Positions 36,181-44,141 of a stretch of DNA of 64,000 bases are shown here, piece by piece. Position numbers and translations under genes: made by a program. This DNA is from CADEED01 sp035502995 (GTDB taxonomy: Bacteria; Pseudomonadota; Gammaproteobacteria; Steroidobacterales; Steroidobacteraceae). The stretch is taken from assembly GCA_035502995.1 (NCBI GenBank), contig DATJTW010000123.1, positions 1-64,000 of the forward strand, in the 5' to 3' direction. Position 1 is the first letter of the stretch, and every line of letters starts with the position of its first letter. The notes beneath the pieces are model-generated. The model was given only the letters and a program-made list of their open reading frames with translations. It did no database searches and was not told where the DNA came from.

Positions 36181-36361
36181 GGCCACATGTTGCCGCGTCG
36201 CGCGGCGTTTCGCCTGCCCCGTCACTTCCGGCGGGCACGCGCATTCCCCGCGGACGGGTCGTGACAGTTCTCACGTTTCCGTCAAACTATTGATGCGGCT
36301 TTCGCCGTTCGGGGACAGCATCCGGCTTCCCCGACCGTCTCGCGCATGGGTATAAGGCGAT

Positions 36362-38527
36362 ATGCGACACAGCATCAACGGACTCGCTCTCACGGGCCTC
36401 GCGGCCCTCGTTCTCTCCGCCTGCGGCAGCAGCGGCGGTGGCGAAGGCAACGGCGACTCGGTCATCACGCGGCCCACCGTCACGCTGACGGCCAGTCCGA
36501 CCGCGGTCGCGTCCGGCTCGAGCACCACGCTCACCTGGAACTCCAACCGCGCCACCGATTGCACCGCCTCCGGCGGCTGGACCGGCGCCAAGGCGGTCAG
36601 CGGCACCGAGGTGATCTCGAACATCACTGCGGCAACCACCTATACGATCACCTGCGCGGGCGTCGGCGGCACCTCGAACCCGGCCAGCGCGGCGGTGACG
36701 ATCTCCGGCGTCGCCGCGGCGACGGCCGCGAATGCCGGCCCGGACGTCCAGGCGTATTCGGGCGCGACCGTGCGGTTATCCGGCGAAGCGAGCGTCGATC
36801 CCCAGGGCGACCCGCTGACGTTCGCCTGGACGCAGACCGGCGGCACCGCCGTCACGTTGACCGGCGCGAACACCGCCACGCCGACTTTCGTCGCCCCCGC
36901 GGTGACGGCCGACACCGTCCTCACCTTCAGCCTCATCGTGAACGACGGGACCGCGGCGAGTGCGCCGAGCACCGTGCGCGTCACCGTGCAGGCGCCGGCC
37001 GCCGGCAACGTGCTGCTGACCGGCCGCATCACGTTCGCGCGCGTCAAGTTCAACACCACGCTGAATCTCGGCCTCGATTACACCAACCAGGTGAACCAGC
37101 CGGCGCGGGCGATCTTCGTCGAGGCGCGGGCCGCGGGCACCGCGACCGTGCTCGCGTCCAACCGCACCGATTCCGACGGCAACTACGTGCTCACCGTCCC
37201 GGCGAACACGTCGGTCGACGTCGTGGCGATCGCGCGCATGACGCGGCTCACGCCGCAGCCGCTGCCGCGCTGGGATTTCACCGTGGTCGACAAGGACCAC
37301 ACGCCGAACTCGCCGTATGAATTCAAGGATGCGCCGGTCAATTCCGCGACCGGGGCGACGCACGACATGAACATCCCGTCGGGCTTCGGCGCGACCCGCA
37401 CACCCACCGGCGTGCGCGCGTCCGGCCCGTTCGCGGTGCTCGACACTGTCTACGCGGCCGTGCAAGGCGTGCTGAGCGCAGCACCGACCACGGATTTTCC
37501 GGCATTGAAACTCGACTGGGCCGAGGACAACGAAGGCGGCAACACCTTCTTCGACAGCGCGTCGCAGACCATCGTGCTGTCCGCCGATCCCGACGACGAC
37601 AGCGACGAATTCGATCCGCACGTCATCGCGCACGAGTTCGGCCACTACATCGAGGACAACTTCTCGCGTGCCGACAACATCGGCGGCGCGCACGGTCTCG
37701 GCGACAAGCTCGACATCCGCGTCGCGTTCGGCGAGGGCTTCGGCTACGCGTTCGCGGCCATCGTGCTCAAGGATCCGGTGGCGCGCGATTCGTTCGTCTC
37801 CGGTGGTGTGCAGGTATCGAGCACGTTCAACGTCGAGACGAATCCGTCGACCAGCGCGCCCGGCACGACTTCCGGCAACTACGGCTGCTGGTGCAGCGAG
37901 TCGTCGGTGTGGTCGATCCTCTGGGATCTCTACGACGGCGCCGCGGACACGAACGACACCGTCGCCCTCGGCTTCCGGCCGATGTGGGACGTGTTGGTCA
38001 ACCAGCAGCGCAGCACCACCGCGATGACCAGCATCTTCAGCTTCGTGACCGCGGTGAAATCGACGCAGCCGGACTCGGTGGGCGCGATCAACACGCTGGT
38101 CAACGCGCAGAACATCACGAGCGGCACGATGGACGCGTTCGCGACGACCGAGACGCACTTCCCGACGGAAGTCGCCAGCGCCGGCGCGTTGCCGGTGTAC
38201 ACCACGCTGACGGCCGGCACGCCCGTGACGGTGCGCAGCGTCAATGACGCCGGCACCTACAACGCGCTCGGCAACCACCGCTTCGTGCGCTACGTGAAGT
38301 CCAGCGCGACCTCGCAGACCGTCACCATCTCGACGGCCGCGAACCTCGATGCCGATGCGATCGTCTACCGCAACGGCACGTTCGTCTCGCAGGAAGAAGA
38401 CATCGGCAACGAATCGTTCACGATCACGACGGCCGGGACGTACATCTTCGACGTCTACGAATATTCGAACTACGACGACACGTCCGGCACGCCGGGCGAT
38501 TACGACATCACCGTGGCAGTCAACTGA
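36362..38527 (+). CDS. Lipoprotein metalloprotease (HExxH) with Ig/PKD-like domains
   Basis: A 721-residue predicted lipoprotein: lipobox LSAC with Cys21, a Ser/Gly-rich spacer, two beta-sandwich repeats (about 38-120, TLTASPTAVASGSSTTLTW; about 125-215, PKD-like DVQAYSGATVRLSGEASVDP), a carboxypeptidase-regulatory-like fold (about 220-300), and a gluzincin-type site H424-E-F-G-H428 in VIAHEFGHYIED with a likely third ligand Glu458 in AFGEGFGYAF. The C-terminal 120 residues look like a pre-peptidase beta-sandwich domain. I do not recognise a named family. AAGG lies 5 nt before the ATG. Confidence 0.82.
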   Translation: MRHSINGLALTGLAALVLSACGSSGGGEGNGDSVITRPTVTLTASPTAVASGSSTTLTWNSNRATDCTASGGWTGAKAVSGTEVISNITAATTYTITCAGVGGTSNPASAAVTISGVAAATAANAGPDVQAYSGATVRLSGEASVDPQGDPLTFAWTQTGGTAVTLTGANTATPTFVAPAVTADTVLTFSLIVNDGTAASAPSTVRVTVQAPAAGNVLLTGRITFARVKFNTTLNLGLDYTNQVNQPARAIFVEARAAGTATVLASNRTDSDGNYVLTVPANTSVDVVAIARMTRLTPQPLPRWDFTVVDKDHTPNSPYEFKDAPVNSATGATHDMNIPSGFGATRTPTGVRASGPFAVLDTVYAAVQGVLSAAPTTDFPALKLDWAEDNEGGNTFFDSASQTIVLSADPDDDSDEFDPHVIAHEFGHYIEDNFSRADNIGGAHGLGDKLDIRVAFGEGFGYAFAAIVLKDPVARDSFVSGGVQVSSTFNVETNPSTSAPGTTSGNYGCWCSESSVWSILWDLYDGAADTNDTVALGFRPMWDVLVNQQRSTTAMTSIFSFVTAVKSTQPDSVGAINTLVNAQNITSGTMDAFATTETHFPTEVASAGALPVYTTLTAGTPVTVRSVNDAGTYNALGNHRFVRYVKSSATSQTVTISTAANLDADAIVYRNGTFVSQEEDIGNESFTITTAGTYIFDVYEYSNYDDTSGTPGDYDITVAVN

Positions 38528-38536
38528 GGCAACGCG

Positions 38537-39172
38537 ATGAAGACCACCCTCTCCGCCCTCTTGTTAGCCCTGGCCCTCGCCGGCTGCAAGCCCCAGCAGC
38601 CGCAGGACGTGCCGCCGCCGCCGGCCACCGACGCCCCCGCCGCCGCGCCCGCGGCACCGGCGGAAACCGCGCCGACCACCGCCCCGGACCCGACCACGAC
38701 GCCGGCCGCGCCGGCCCAGCCCGCGCCCGACGCCCCGGCGCCGACCGACCCGTCACCGGCCCCGAAACCGACCGCCGCGAACGTCCCGGTCGAGTCCATG
38801 AAAATGGCCCGCCCGAGCGCCAAAATGAGCGTGGCCGCCGACCTCCGGTATTCGTTCGACGGGTCGCCGACGCCCGGCCAGCCCGTGACGTTGCACGTGG
38901 CGGCCATTCCGCGCGTCGATGGCACCCATCTGAACGTCGAGATCAAGCCCGCCGCCGGCCTCGAGATCTCGAAGGAGACGCTGTCCGAGCAGAAGGTCCT
39001 GGCGAAGGGCGTCTACCGGCAGCAGTACTCGCTGACGCGCACCGGCCCGGTTTCGACCGTACGGGTGCTCGTCACGATGGACATGCCCGAGGGCACGGCT
39101 TTCGGCTTTTTCACGATCCCGCTCGATGCCGGAACCATTGCTCAGAAATCGGATTCGGTAAAACAGCACTGA
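38537..39172 (+). CDS. Proline/alanine-rich lipoprotein
   Basis: A 211-residue lipoprotein: signal MKTTLSALLLALALAGC with lipobox LAGC (Cys17), then an Ala/Pro/Thr linker of about 75 residues likely to span part of the cell wall, and a C-terminal beta-rich domain (about 95-205: DLRYSFDGSPTPGQPVTLHV, VYRQQYSLTRTGPVSTVRVL) of unknown function that looks immunoglobulin-like. It starts 9 bp after the metalloprotease gene, so the two are probably expressed together and could cooperate at the cell surface. Confidence 0.78.
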   Translation: MKTTLSALLLALALAGCKPQQPQDVPPPPATDAPAAAPAAPAETAPTTAPDPTTTPAAPAQPAPDAPAPTDPSPAPKPTAANVPVESMKMARPSAKMSVAADLRYSFDGSPTPGQPVTLHVAAIPRVDGTHLNVEIKPAAGLEISKETLSEQKVLAKGVYRQQYSLTRTGPVSTVRVLVTMDMPEGTAFGFFTIPLDAGTIAQKSDSVKQH

Positions 39173-39187
39173 GCGATCCGCGGGTCG

Positions 39188-39206
39188 CGCGCGTAGACTA
39201 CGCGCG
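39188..39206. promoter_or_regulatory. 19-bp palindrome abutting the diguanylate cyclase start codon
   Basis: CGCGCGTAGACTACGCGCG is a perfect palindrome (9-bp arms, one central base). Its last G is the first base of the GTG start codon of the next gene. In DNA it is a candidate operator; in RNA it would form a stem covering the ribosome landing site. There is no T-tract, so it is not a typical terminator. Confidence 0.45.
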
Positions 39207-41143
39207 TGAATCGCGCTTCTACCAGGAAGGTCCGGCTGCGCGTCAGCGGCTTCCTGACCCTGGCGCTTTTCGTCATGCCGGCGGCCCACGCCGCCTGCGT
39301 CGGACAGCAATCCGGCGATCTCGCGGACCTCGAAGAGCGGGCCTTCCGCGACCCCGCGAAGGCGCTGCCGGAGCTCGCCAACACCCTCTCCTCCGCGGCC
39401 GACATGCCGGCGACGCGACGCGCCGCCCTGCACGCCATCGCGGCCGACGCGGCGCGCCAGCTCGGCTTCAGCCGTCAGAGCATCACGCACGCCGACGCCG
39501 GCCTCGCACTGCTGCCGGCCGGTGACATGTCCGATCTCGCGGTGCGCATGCGCACCGTGCGCGCGCTGGTCAGCACCAACGTCGGCGGCATCGACGCCGC
39601 GGCCGTCGAACTGACCCGCGTCATCGATGCGATCCGCGACCGCCCGCTCGCACTCGGCTGCGTGCTGCGCGATCGCGGCTGGCTGAACTTCCGCGACGGC
39701 AATCCCGACCAGGCACTCGACGACCTGCTGCGCGCCTACGCCCTGCTGCGCCGGAACGCGAGCCGCGAGGAAGCGATGGTCGCCGCCGGCCGCCTGTCGA
39801 TGGCGCAGTTCAGCGTGCGCGACTATCCGCAGGCGCTGTCGCTGGTCGACGAGACCGTCGCGTTCTTCCGCGAGGAGAAGGCGCCCGTGCGCCTCGCCAC
39901 CGCGCTCGATCGCCGTGCCGCGATCCTCAAGGCCGCCGGTCGCCTCGACGAGGCGCTGATCGCCGCCACCGAGGCGCTGCGCATCCACGAGGGCATCGGC
40001 GATCGCGTCGGCACCGGTCTCTCGCAGATGCGCATGTGCGGCGTCGAGATCGAGCGCAACGCGCTGAAGGAAGCCAGCCGCTGGTGCGACCGCGCCGAGC
40101 TCACGCTGTCGCAGACCTCCGGCATGGACGACAACGACTACCGCACGCTGGCCGCGCTGCGCGGCCGGTTGTTCCTGGCGCTCGGACGCTCGAAGGACGC
40201 CGTCGGGCAGTTCGATCGCGCCATCGCGCCCGGTGGCGCGCAGCCCGCCGACGACATCGCCGAGCTGTACGAGCTGCGTTCGCGCGCGCATGCCGCGGTC
40301 GGCAATTACTCCGCCGCGTTCAGCGACCAGGGCGAGTTCCTGCGCCGCATGCGCGAGCAGGGCACGCTCGACCGCATCCGCGAAGTCGCGCAGCTGCGCG
40401 TGCAGTTCGAGAACGACCAGGAAAAGCAGAAGATCGTCCTGCTCGAGAAGGACAAGAAGCTCGCCGAGGAGCGGCTCAACAGCCAGACGCGCACGACGCA
40501 GCTGGTGGCGATCGCCGGCCTCGCCGGCCTCATCACAGCGTTCTTCCTCGGCTACGCCCTGCTCTCGCACCGCCGGCACCGCGCCGAGCTGATCCGTCTC
40601 GCCGAGCGCGACGAGCTCACCGGGTTGCTGAACCGCCGCGCGATCGTGCGCAAGGCGGTCGAGTTCCTGTCCCGGGCGCGCGAATCGAAGGGCACGCTGA
40701 TCATCGGCCTGGTCGATCTCGACCACTTCAAGTCGATCAACGACCGCTTCGGCCACGCGGTCGGCGACCAGCTGCTGCAGCGGTTCGCCGCGGCGCTGCG
40801 CACGTCGCTGCACTCGCGCGAGGTGTTCGGCCGGTACGGCGGCGAGGAATTCCTCGTGTTGTTCCCGGACACGACGCTCGACCAGGCGCGCCAGGCCGCG
40901 GAGCGGCTGCGCATCAGCCTGCGCGAGCAGCGGCTGCGCGTCGACGAGCAGGACGTGACGGTGACGCTGAGCCTGGGACTCGCGAGCTACGAGACGGGCG
41001 ACGTGTTGTTCGACCAAGTCGCGCGGCGCGCCGACATCGCGTTGTACGTCGCGAAGACGCAGGGGCGTGATCGCTGCGAGATCTTCAATCCGGCGCGGCA
41101 TGGCGCCGTGGCGATCACCGCTGGCGTGAACCGCCAGCGCTAA
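39206..41143 (+). CDS. Membrane diguanylate cyclase with periplasmic TPR sensor domain
   Basis: A 645-residue protein predicted to make c-di-GMP: signal peptide (about 1-29, LTLALFVMPAAHA), periplasmic TPR-like helical repeats (about 35-400), a coiled coil, one membrane helix (about 432-452, LVAIAGLAGLITAFFLGYAL), and a GGDEF domain with intact metal site (LVDLDHFKSINDRFGHAVGD) and GGEEF motif at 545-549. The RxxD inhibitory site is absent (LHSREVFGRY). GTG 39206 is the only early start, since TAG lies four codons upstream in frame. Confidence 0.9.
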   Translation: MNRASTRKVRLRVSGFLTLALFVMPAAHAACVGQQSGDLADLEERAFRDPAKALPELANTLSSAADMPATRRAALHAIAADAARQLGFSRQSITHADAGLALLPAGDMSDLAVRMRTVRALVSTNVGGIDAAAVELTRVIDAIRDRPLALGCVLRDRGWLNFRDGNPDQALDDLLRAYALLRRNASREEAMVAAGRLSMAQFSVRDYPQALSLVDETVAFFREEKAPVRLATALDRRAAILKAAGRLDEALIAATEALRIHEGIGDRVGTGLSQMRMCGVEIERNALKEASRWCDRAELTLSQTSGMDDNDYRTLAALRGRLFLALGRSKDAVGQFDRAIAPGGAQPADDIAELYELRSRAHAAVGNYSAAFSDQGEFLRRMREQGTLDRIREVAQLRVQFENDQEKQKIVLLEKDKKLAEERLNSQTRTTQLVAIAGLAGLITAFFLGYALLSHRRHRAELIRLAERDELTGLLNRRAIVRKAVEFLSRARESKGTLIIGLVDLDHFKSINDRFGHAVGDQLLQRFAAALRTSLHSREVFGRYGGEEFLVLFPDTTLDQARQAAERLRISLREQRLRVDEQDVTVTLSLGLASYETGDVLFDQVARRADIALYVAKTQGRDRCEIFNPARHGAVAITAGVNRQR

Positions 41144-41260
41144 TGGGGACAGTCCCCGTTTCTTAGCAAAAGGGGACAGTCATCGAGGACCGCGCAAGCG
41201 GCTTCATCGGCCCGTCCCGCTTCCTGAGAAATCAGGAACGGCCGAACCGTCCGCTTTGCA
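41144..41260. repeat. REP-like palindromic segment between convergent genes
   Basis: The decamer GGGGACAGTC occurs twice in direct orientation (41145-41154, 41172-41181), the first within the imperfect palindrome GGGGACAGTCCCC. From about 41194 to 41258 a second imperfect palindrome is centred on TTCCTGA-GAAA-TCAGGAA (41221-41238) with outer arms GCGCAAGCGG and CCGCTTTGCAC. Sequences with GGGGACAGTC are often found next to REP-associated transposase elements; no transposase is here. It may act as a bidirectional transcription barrier. Confidence 0.55.
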
Positions 41261-42085
41261 CTAGCGCCAGACGATCTCGAACTGCTGGCCGACGCGCAGA
41301 TCGCTTCCGGCGCCAGCCACCGGAATCGCGTTCTGCCCGAACAACACGCCGCGCAGCTTCCGGTCGAACCGGAATTCCCGCAGCGTCTGCAGCGGTTCCA
41401 CGCCGTCGCGTTCGCCGGTCTGCTGGTCGGTGGTCGTGATCGCGCAGCGGGCGCAGGGCTTCACGAGGCGGATCGTCACGCCGTCGGCGCGCAGCTCGTG
41501 GATGCGGTCCTCGTCATAGGCGTCGACGCCGTCGATCACGAGGTTCGGGCGGAATCGCTCCATCGGCAGCGCGTTCGGCAGACGCATGTTGAGCTCGGCG
41601 AGCGACGCACGCGAGATGATCAGCATCGGAAACCCGTCGGAAAATTCCGTCACCGCCGTCGCGCCGGGCGTCCATTCCGGACTGCACACGCGCGGCGCGT
41701 CGGGATCGAAGCGCACCAGTCGCAGCGGCGTCTCGAGAAAATCCGAGACCCACTCCGCCGCCACCGGGCCGCAGTCGATGCCGCGGCCGTCGAAGCCCCA
41801 CACGGTGACCTGCATCGTCGCCACGTTCGCGTCGCGCGGCACGCTCAGCGGTGCGCGATCCGGCGCGGTCAACGTCAACGCCTCCGCATCCAATGACGTG
41901 AGGATCAGCGCCATGCGCGGCAGCTCTCGCTGCGTGATGAAGCGACCGTTCGGCCGCACCAGCATCCAGTGGCGGTCATCGGCCAGGCCGGTGGGTTCCA
42001 GTCGCGCGCGATCCCGGCGGATGCCGCGACACGACTTCACCGGATACGTGTACAGATCCGTCAGCGTCGCGGCGGCGGCCCGCAT
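41261..42085 (-). CDS. MOSC domain-containing protein (YcbX-like)
   Basis: A 274-residue protein: an N-terminal MOSC beta-barrel (LTDLYTYPVKSCRGIRRD, GLADDRHWMLV, FITQRELPRMALI) and a C-terminal MOSC domain with the conserved Cys motif VKPCARCAITTTDQQTGER. MOSC proteins handle molybdenum cofactor or detoxify N-hydroxylated bases (YcbX/YiiM). The ferredoxin domain of E. coli YcbX is absent, so electrons must come from a separate partner. It starts directly after the kdsB stop (kdsB 42086, MOSC 42085), so the two are likely in one transcript. Confidence 0.92.
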   Translation of the reverse strand: MRAAAATLTDLYTYPVKSCRGIRRDRARLEPTGLADDRHWMLVRPNGRFITQRELPRMALILTSLDAEALTLTAPDRAPLSVPRDANVATMQVTVWGFDGRGIDCGPVAAEWVSDFLETPLRLVRFDPDAPRVCSPEWTPGATAVTEFSDGFPMLIISRASLAELNMRLPNALPMERFRPNLVIDGVDAYDEDRIHELRADGVTIRLVKPCARCAITTTDQQTGERDGVEPLQTLREFRFDRKLRGVLFGQNAIPVAGAGSDLRVGQQFEIVWR

Positions 42086-42862
42086 CTAACTATCCCGGTT
42101 TCCCGGGCCCGCCCCGCCCCCGATCAGCGCCAGCGCGCGCTCGGCGCGTTCGAGATCCGCCGCCGTATTCACATCGGCGAGCGGTTTCTCCACCGCCAGC
42201 GCCACGCGGATCTCCAGGCCGTTCTCGAGCGCGCGCAGCTGTTCGAGCTTTTCGATCAGCTCGAGACGGCTCGCGGTCAGCGACGCCAGCCGCCGCAGCG
42301 CGGCCACGCGATACGCATAGATGCCGACGTGCCGCAGCGACGCCGGCGTCAGCGTGGCCGGCGCGTCGCGGTTGAAGGGAATCGGCGCGCGCGAGAAATA
42401 CAGCGCGCGACCGGTCGCATCGCAGGCCACCTTCACGACGTTGGGATCCTGCAGGTCGGCGACGTTGTCGAGCCGCCCCGCCAGCGTCGCGATGTCGGCG
42501 CGCGGATTCGCGGCCAGCAGCTCGGCCACCTGGCTGATGATCGCCGGCGGGATCAGCGGCTCGTCGCCCTGCACGTTGACGACGATCTCGTCGTCCTTCC
42601 AGCCGCGAGCGGCCGCCACCTCGGCGATCCGATCCGTGCCGGACAGGTGCGTGCGCGCGGTCATCGCGACCTCGGCACCGAACGAGCCCGCCGCCTTCGC
42701 GATGCGGTCGTCGTCGGTTGCGATCAGCACTTCCACGGCACGCGACGCACGCGCGCGTTCGTGCACCCACTGCAACATCGGCTTGCCCGCCAGCGGCAAC
42801 AGCGCCTTGCCGGGCAATCGCGAGGAATCGAATCGGGCGGGGATGACGGCGCGGAATGGCAT
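42086..42862 (-). CDS. kdsB: 3-deoxy-manno-octulosonate cytidylyltransferase (CMP-KDO synthetase)
   Basis: Activates KDO with CTP for lipopolysaccharide core synthesis in the cytosol. The 258 residues show FRAVIPARFDSSRLPGKALLPL, VLIATDDDRIAKA, SGTDRIAEVA, VVNVQGDEPLIPPAII, and YAYRVAALRRLASL with the E..EKLEQLRALENGL segment. ATG 42862 follows the Trm112-like gene by 8 bp. It sits with lpxK and msbA, the usual lipid A/LPS neighbourhood. Confidence 0.96.
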   Translation of the reverse strand: MPFRAVIPARFDSSRLPGKALLPLAGKPMLQWVHERARASRAVEVLIATDDDRIAKAAGSFGAEVAMTARTHLSGTDRIAEVAAARGWKDDEIVVNVQGDEPLIPPAIISQVAELLAANPRADIATLAGRLDNVADLQDPNVVKVACDATGRALYFSRAPIPFNRDAPATLTPASLRHVGIYAYRVAALRRLASLTASRLELIEKLEQLRALENGLEIRVALAVEKPLADVNTAADLERAERALALIGGGAGPGNRDS

Positions 42863-42870
42863 CGTGGGGC

Positions 42871-43059
42871 TCAACGCTCCAGCAACGGATCGTCGGACGA
42901 CAGCTGCCGCGCATCCTCTTCCAGCATCATCGGCACGCCGTCGCGGATCGGGAACGCCAACCGCTCGGCGCGGCAGATCAGCACCTCGCCCGCGCGGTTC
43001 AACTTCAGCGGTCCCTTGCAGACGGGACACGCGAGGATATCGAGCAACCGGTCATCCAC
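42871..43059 (-). CDS. Trm112/YcaR-family small zinc-ribbon-like protein
   Basis: A 62-residue protein like E. coli YcaR: VDDRLLDILACPVCKGPLKL, then LICRAERLAFPIRDGVPMML. The family has a CPxC pair plus a later Cys. GTG 43059 gives the standard N-terminus and has GGGAAAAAAGAG upstream; a longer in-frame ATG at 43086 lies deeper inside lpxK. The gene overlaps the lpxK end by 8 bp. Position between lpxK and kdsB is conserved in gammaproteobacteria. Confidence 0.9.
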   Translation of the reverse strand: MDDRLLDILACPVCKGPLKLNRAGEVLICRAERLAFPIRDGVPMMLEEDARQLSSDDPLLER

Positions 43060-44089
43060 TCTTTTTTCCCGCCATGTCGTGGGCATGCACGCGCGCGAGC
43101 ACCAGGTCGACCAGCCCGCGCGCCTCGCCGTCGGGGAACTCGGCCGTGACGGGCACGAACCAGCAACGCTCGTCGGCGAAGGCGGCGCATTTTACGGCAT
43201 CCTTTTCCGTCATGAGCACCGGCAACGTGTCGCCGAAGTTCAGGTCGCCCGGCTTGAACGGATGATGATCGGGCAACGGATGTTCGTACACGGTGATCCC
43301 GGCATTGCGCAGCATGTCGAAGAACCGCTGCGGATTGCCGATCGCCGCCACCGCGTGCACGCCGCTGCCACGGAAGCTCGCCAACGCCCGCAGGCTCGCG
43401 CCGCCCGACACCGGGAACGCGTCGCCGGGCCGCAGGCTCATGGCGAAATGCGTGCCCTTCACGAAGTTCGGCAATTCGAATCCCGGCCGCGTCACCGCGC
43501 CGTTCACGACCACCGCGTTCACGCGGCGCAGCCGCCCGGGCCGTTCGCGCAACGGTCCGCGCGGCAGCAGGCACCCGTTGCCGAAGCCGCGCTGGCCGTC
43601 GATGACCACGATCTCGCAATCGCGCTTCAACGCGAGGTGCTGCAGTCCGTCGTCGCAGATGACGATGTCGGCGCGATCCGCGACGGCCGCCTTCGCCGCC
43701 GCCACGCGGTCCTTGCCGATGAAGACGGTGGCCTGCGACCGCCGCGCCAGCAGCAACGGCTCGTCGCCCACCTCGGACGCGCGCGAATGCAGCGTCACGC
43801 GATTCACGCCGCGCGCACGACCGCCATAACCGCGCGACACGATGGCGACGCGCATGCCGAAGGCGGCGAGCTGCGTCGCCAGCCACGCGACCAGCGGCGT
43901 CTTACCCGTGCCGCCGACGGTGAGATTGCCGATGACGATGACCGGCGCGCCGACGCGCACGCGATGCCGCAGACCGAGCCGGTACAGCACGCTGCGCACC
44001 GCCATGACGGCGCCGTACAGGAACGACAACGGCGCGAGCCAGACCGGTCCCGCGCCGCCGTACCACATCCGTTCGATCGCCGAGCGCAT
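43052..44089 (-). CDS. lpxK: Tetraacyldisaccharide 4'-kinase LpxK
   Basis: Phosphorylates the lipid A disaccharide at the inner membrane. The 345 residues show an N-terminal membrane-associating helix (LAPLSFLYGAVMAVRSVLY), Walker A in VIGNLTVGGTGKTPLVAWLA, SRGYGGRARGVNRV, ADIVICDDGLQHLALKRD, and LPVLMTEKDAVKCAAFA. ATG 44089 gives the usual start (SAIERMWYGGAGPV); the frame continues upstream into msbA. It follows msbA by 52 bp. Confidence 0.95.
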   Translation of the reverse strand: MRSAIERMWYGGAGPVWLAPLSFLYGAVMAVRSVLYRLGLRHRVRVGAPVIVIGNLTVGGTGKTPLVAWLATQLAAFGMRVAIVSRGYGGRARGVNRVTLHSRASEVGDEPLLLARRSQATVFIGKDRVAAAKAAVADRADIVICDDGLQHLALKRDCEIVVIDGQRGFGNGCLLPRGPLRERPGRLRRVNAVVVNGAVTRPGFELPNFVKGTHFAMSLRPGDAFPVSGGASLRALASFRGSGVHAVAAIGNPQRFFDMLRNAGITVYEHPLPDHHPFKPGDLNFGDTLPVLMTEKDAVKCAAFADERCWFVPVTAEFPDGEARGLVDLVLARVHAHDMAGKKSG

Positions 44090-44141
44090 CAGCGAGGGCC
44101 GCGGGCCGCGTCCCGGACACCGATGGCCCGGAAAGCGGGAC

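Noticed and set aside
36351..36361. TATAAG 5 nt before the metalloprotease ATG as another leaderless promoter
   Set aside because: No -35 at the right distance, and the same bases supply a plausible AAGG ribosome site.
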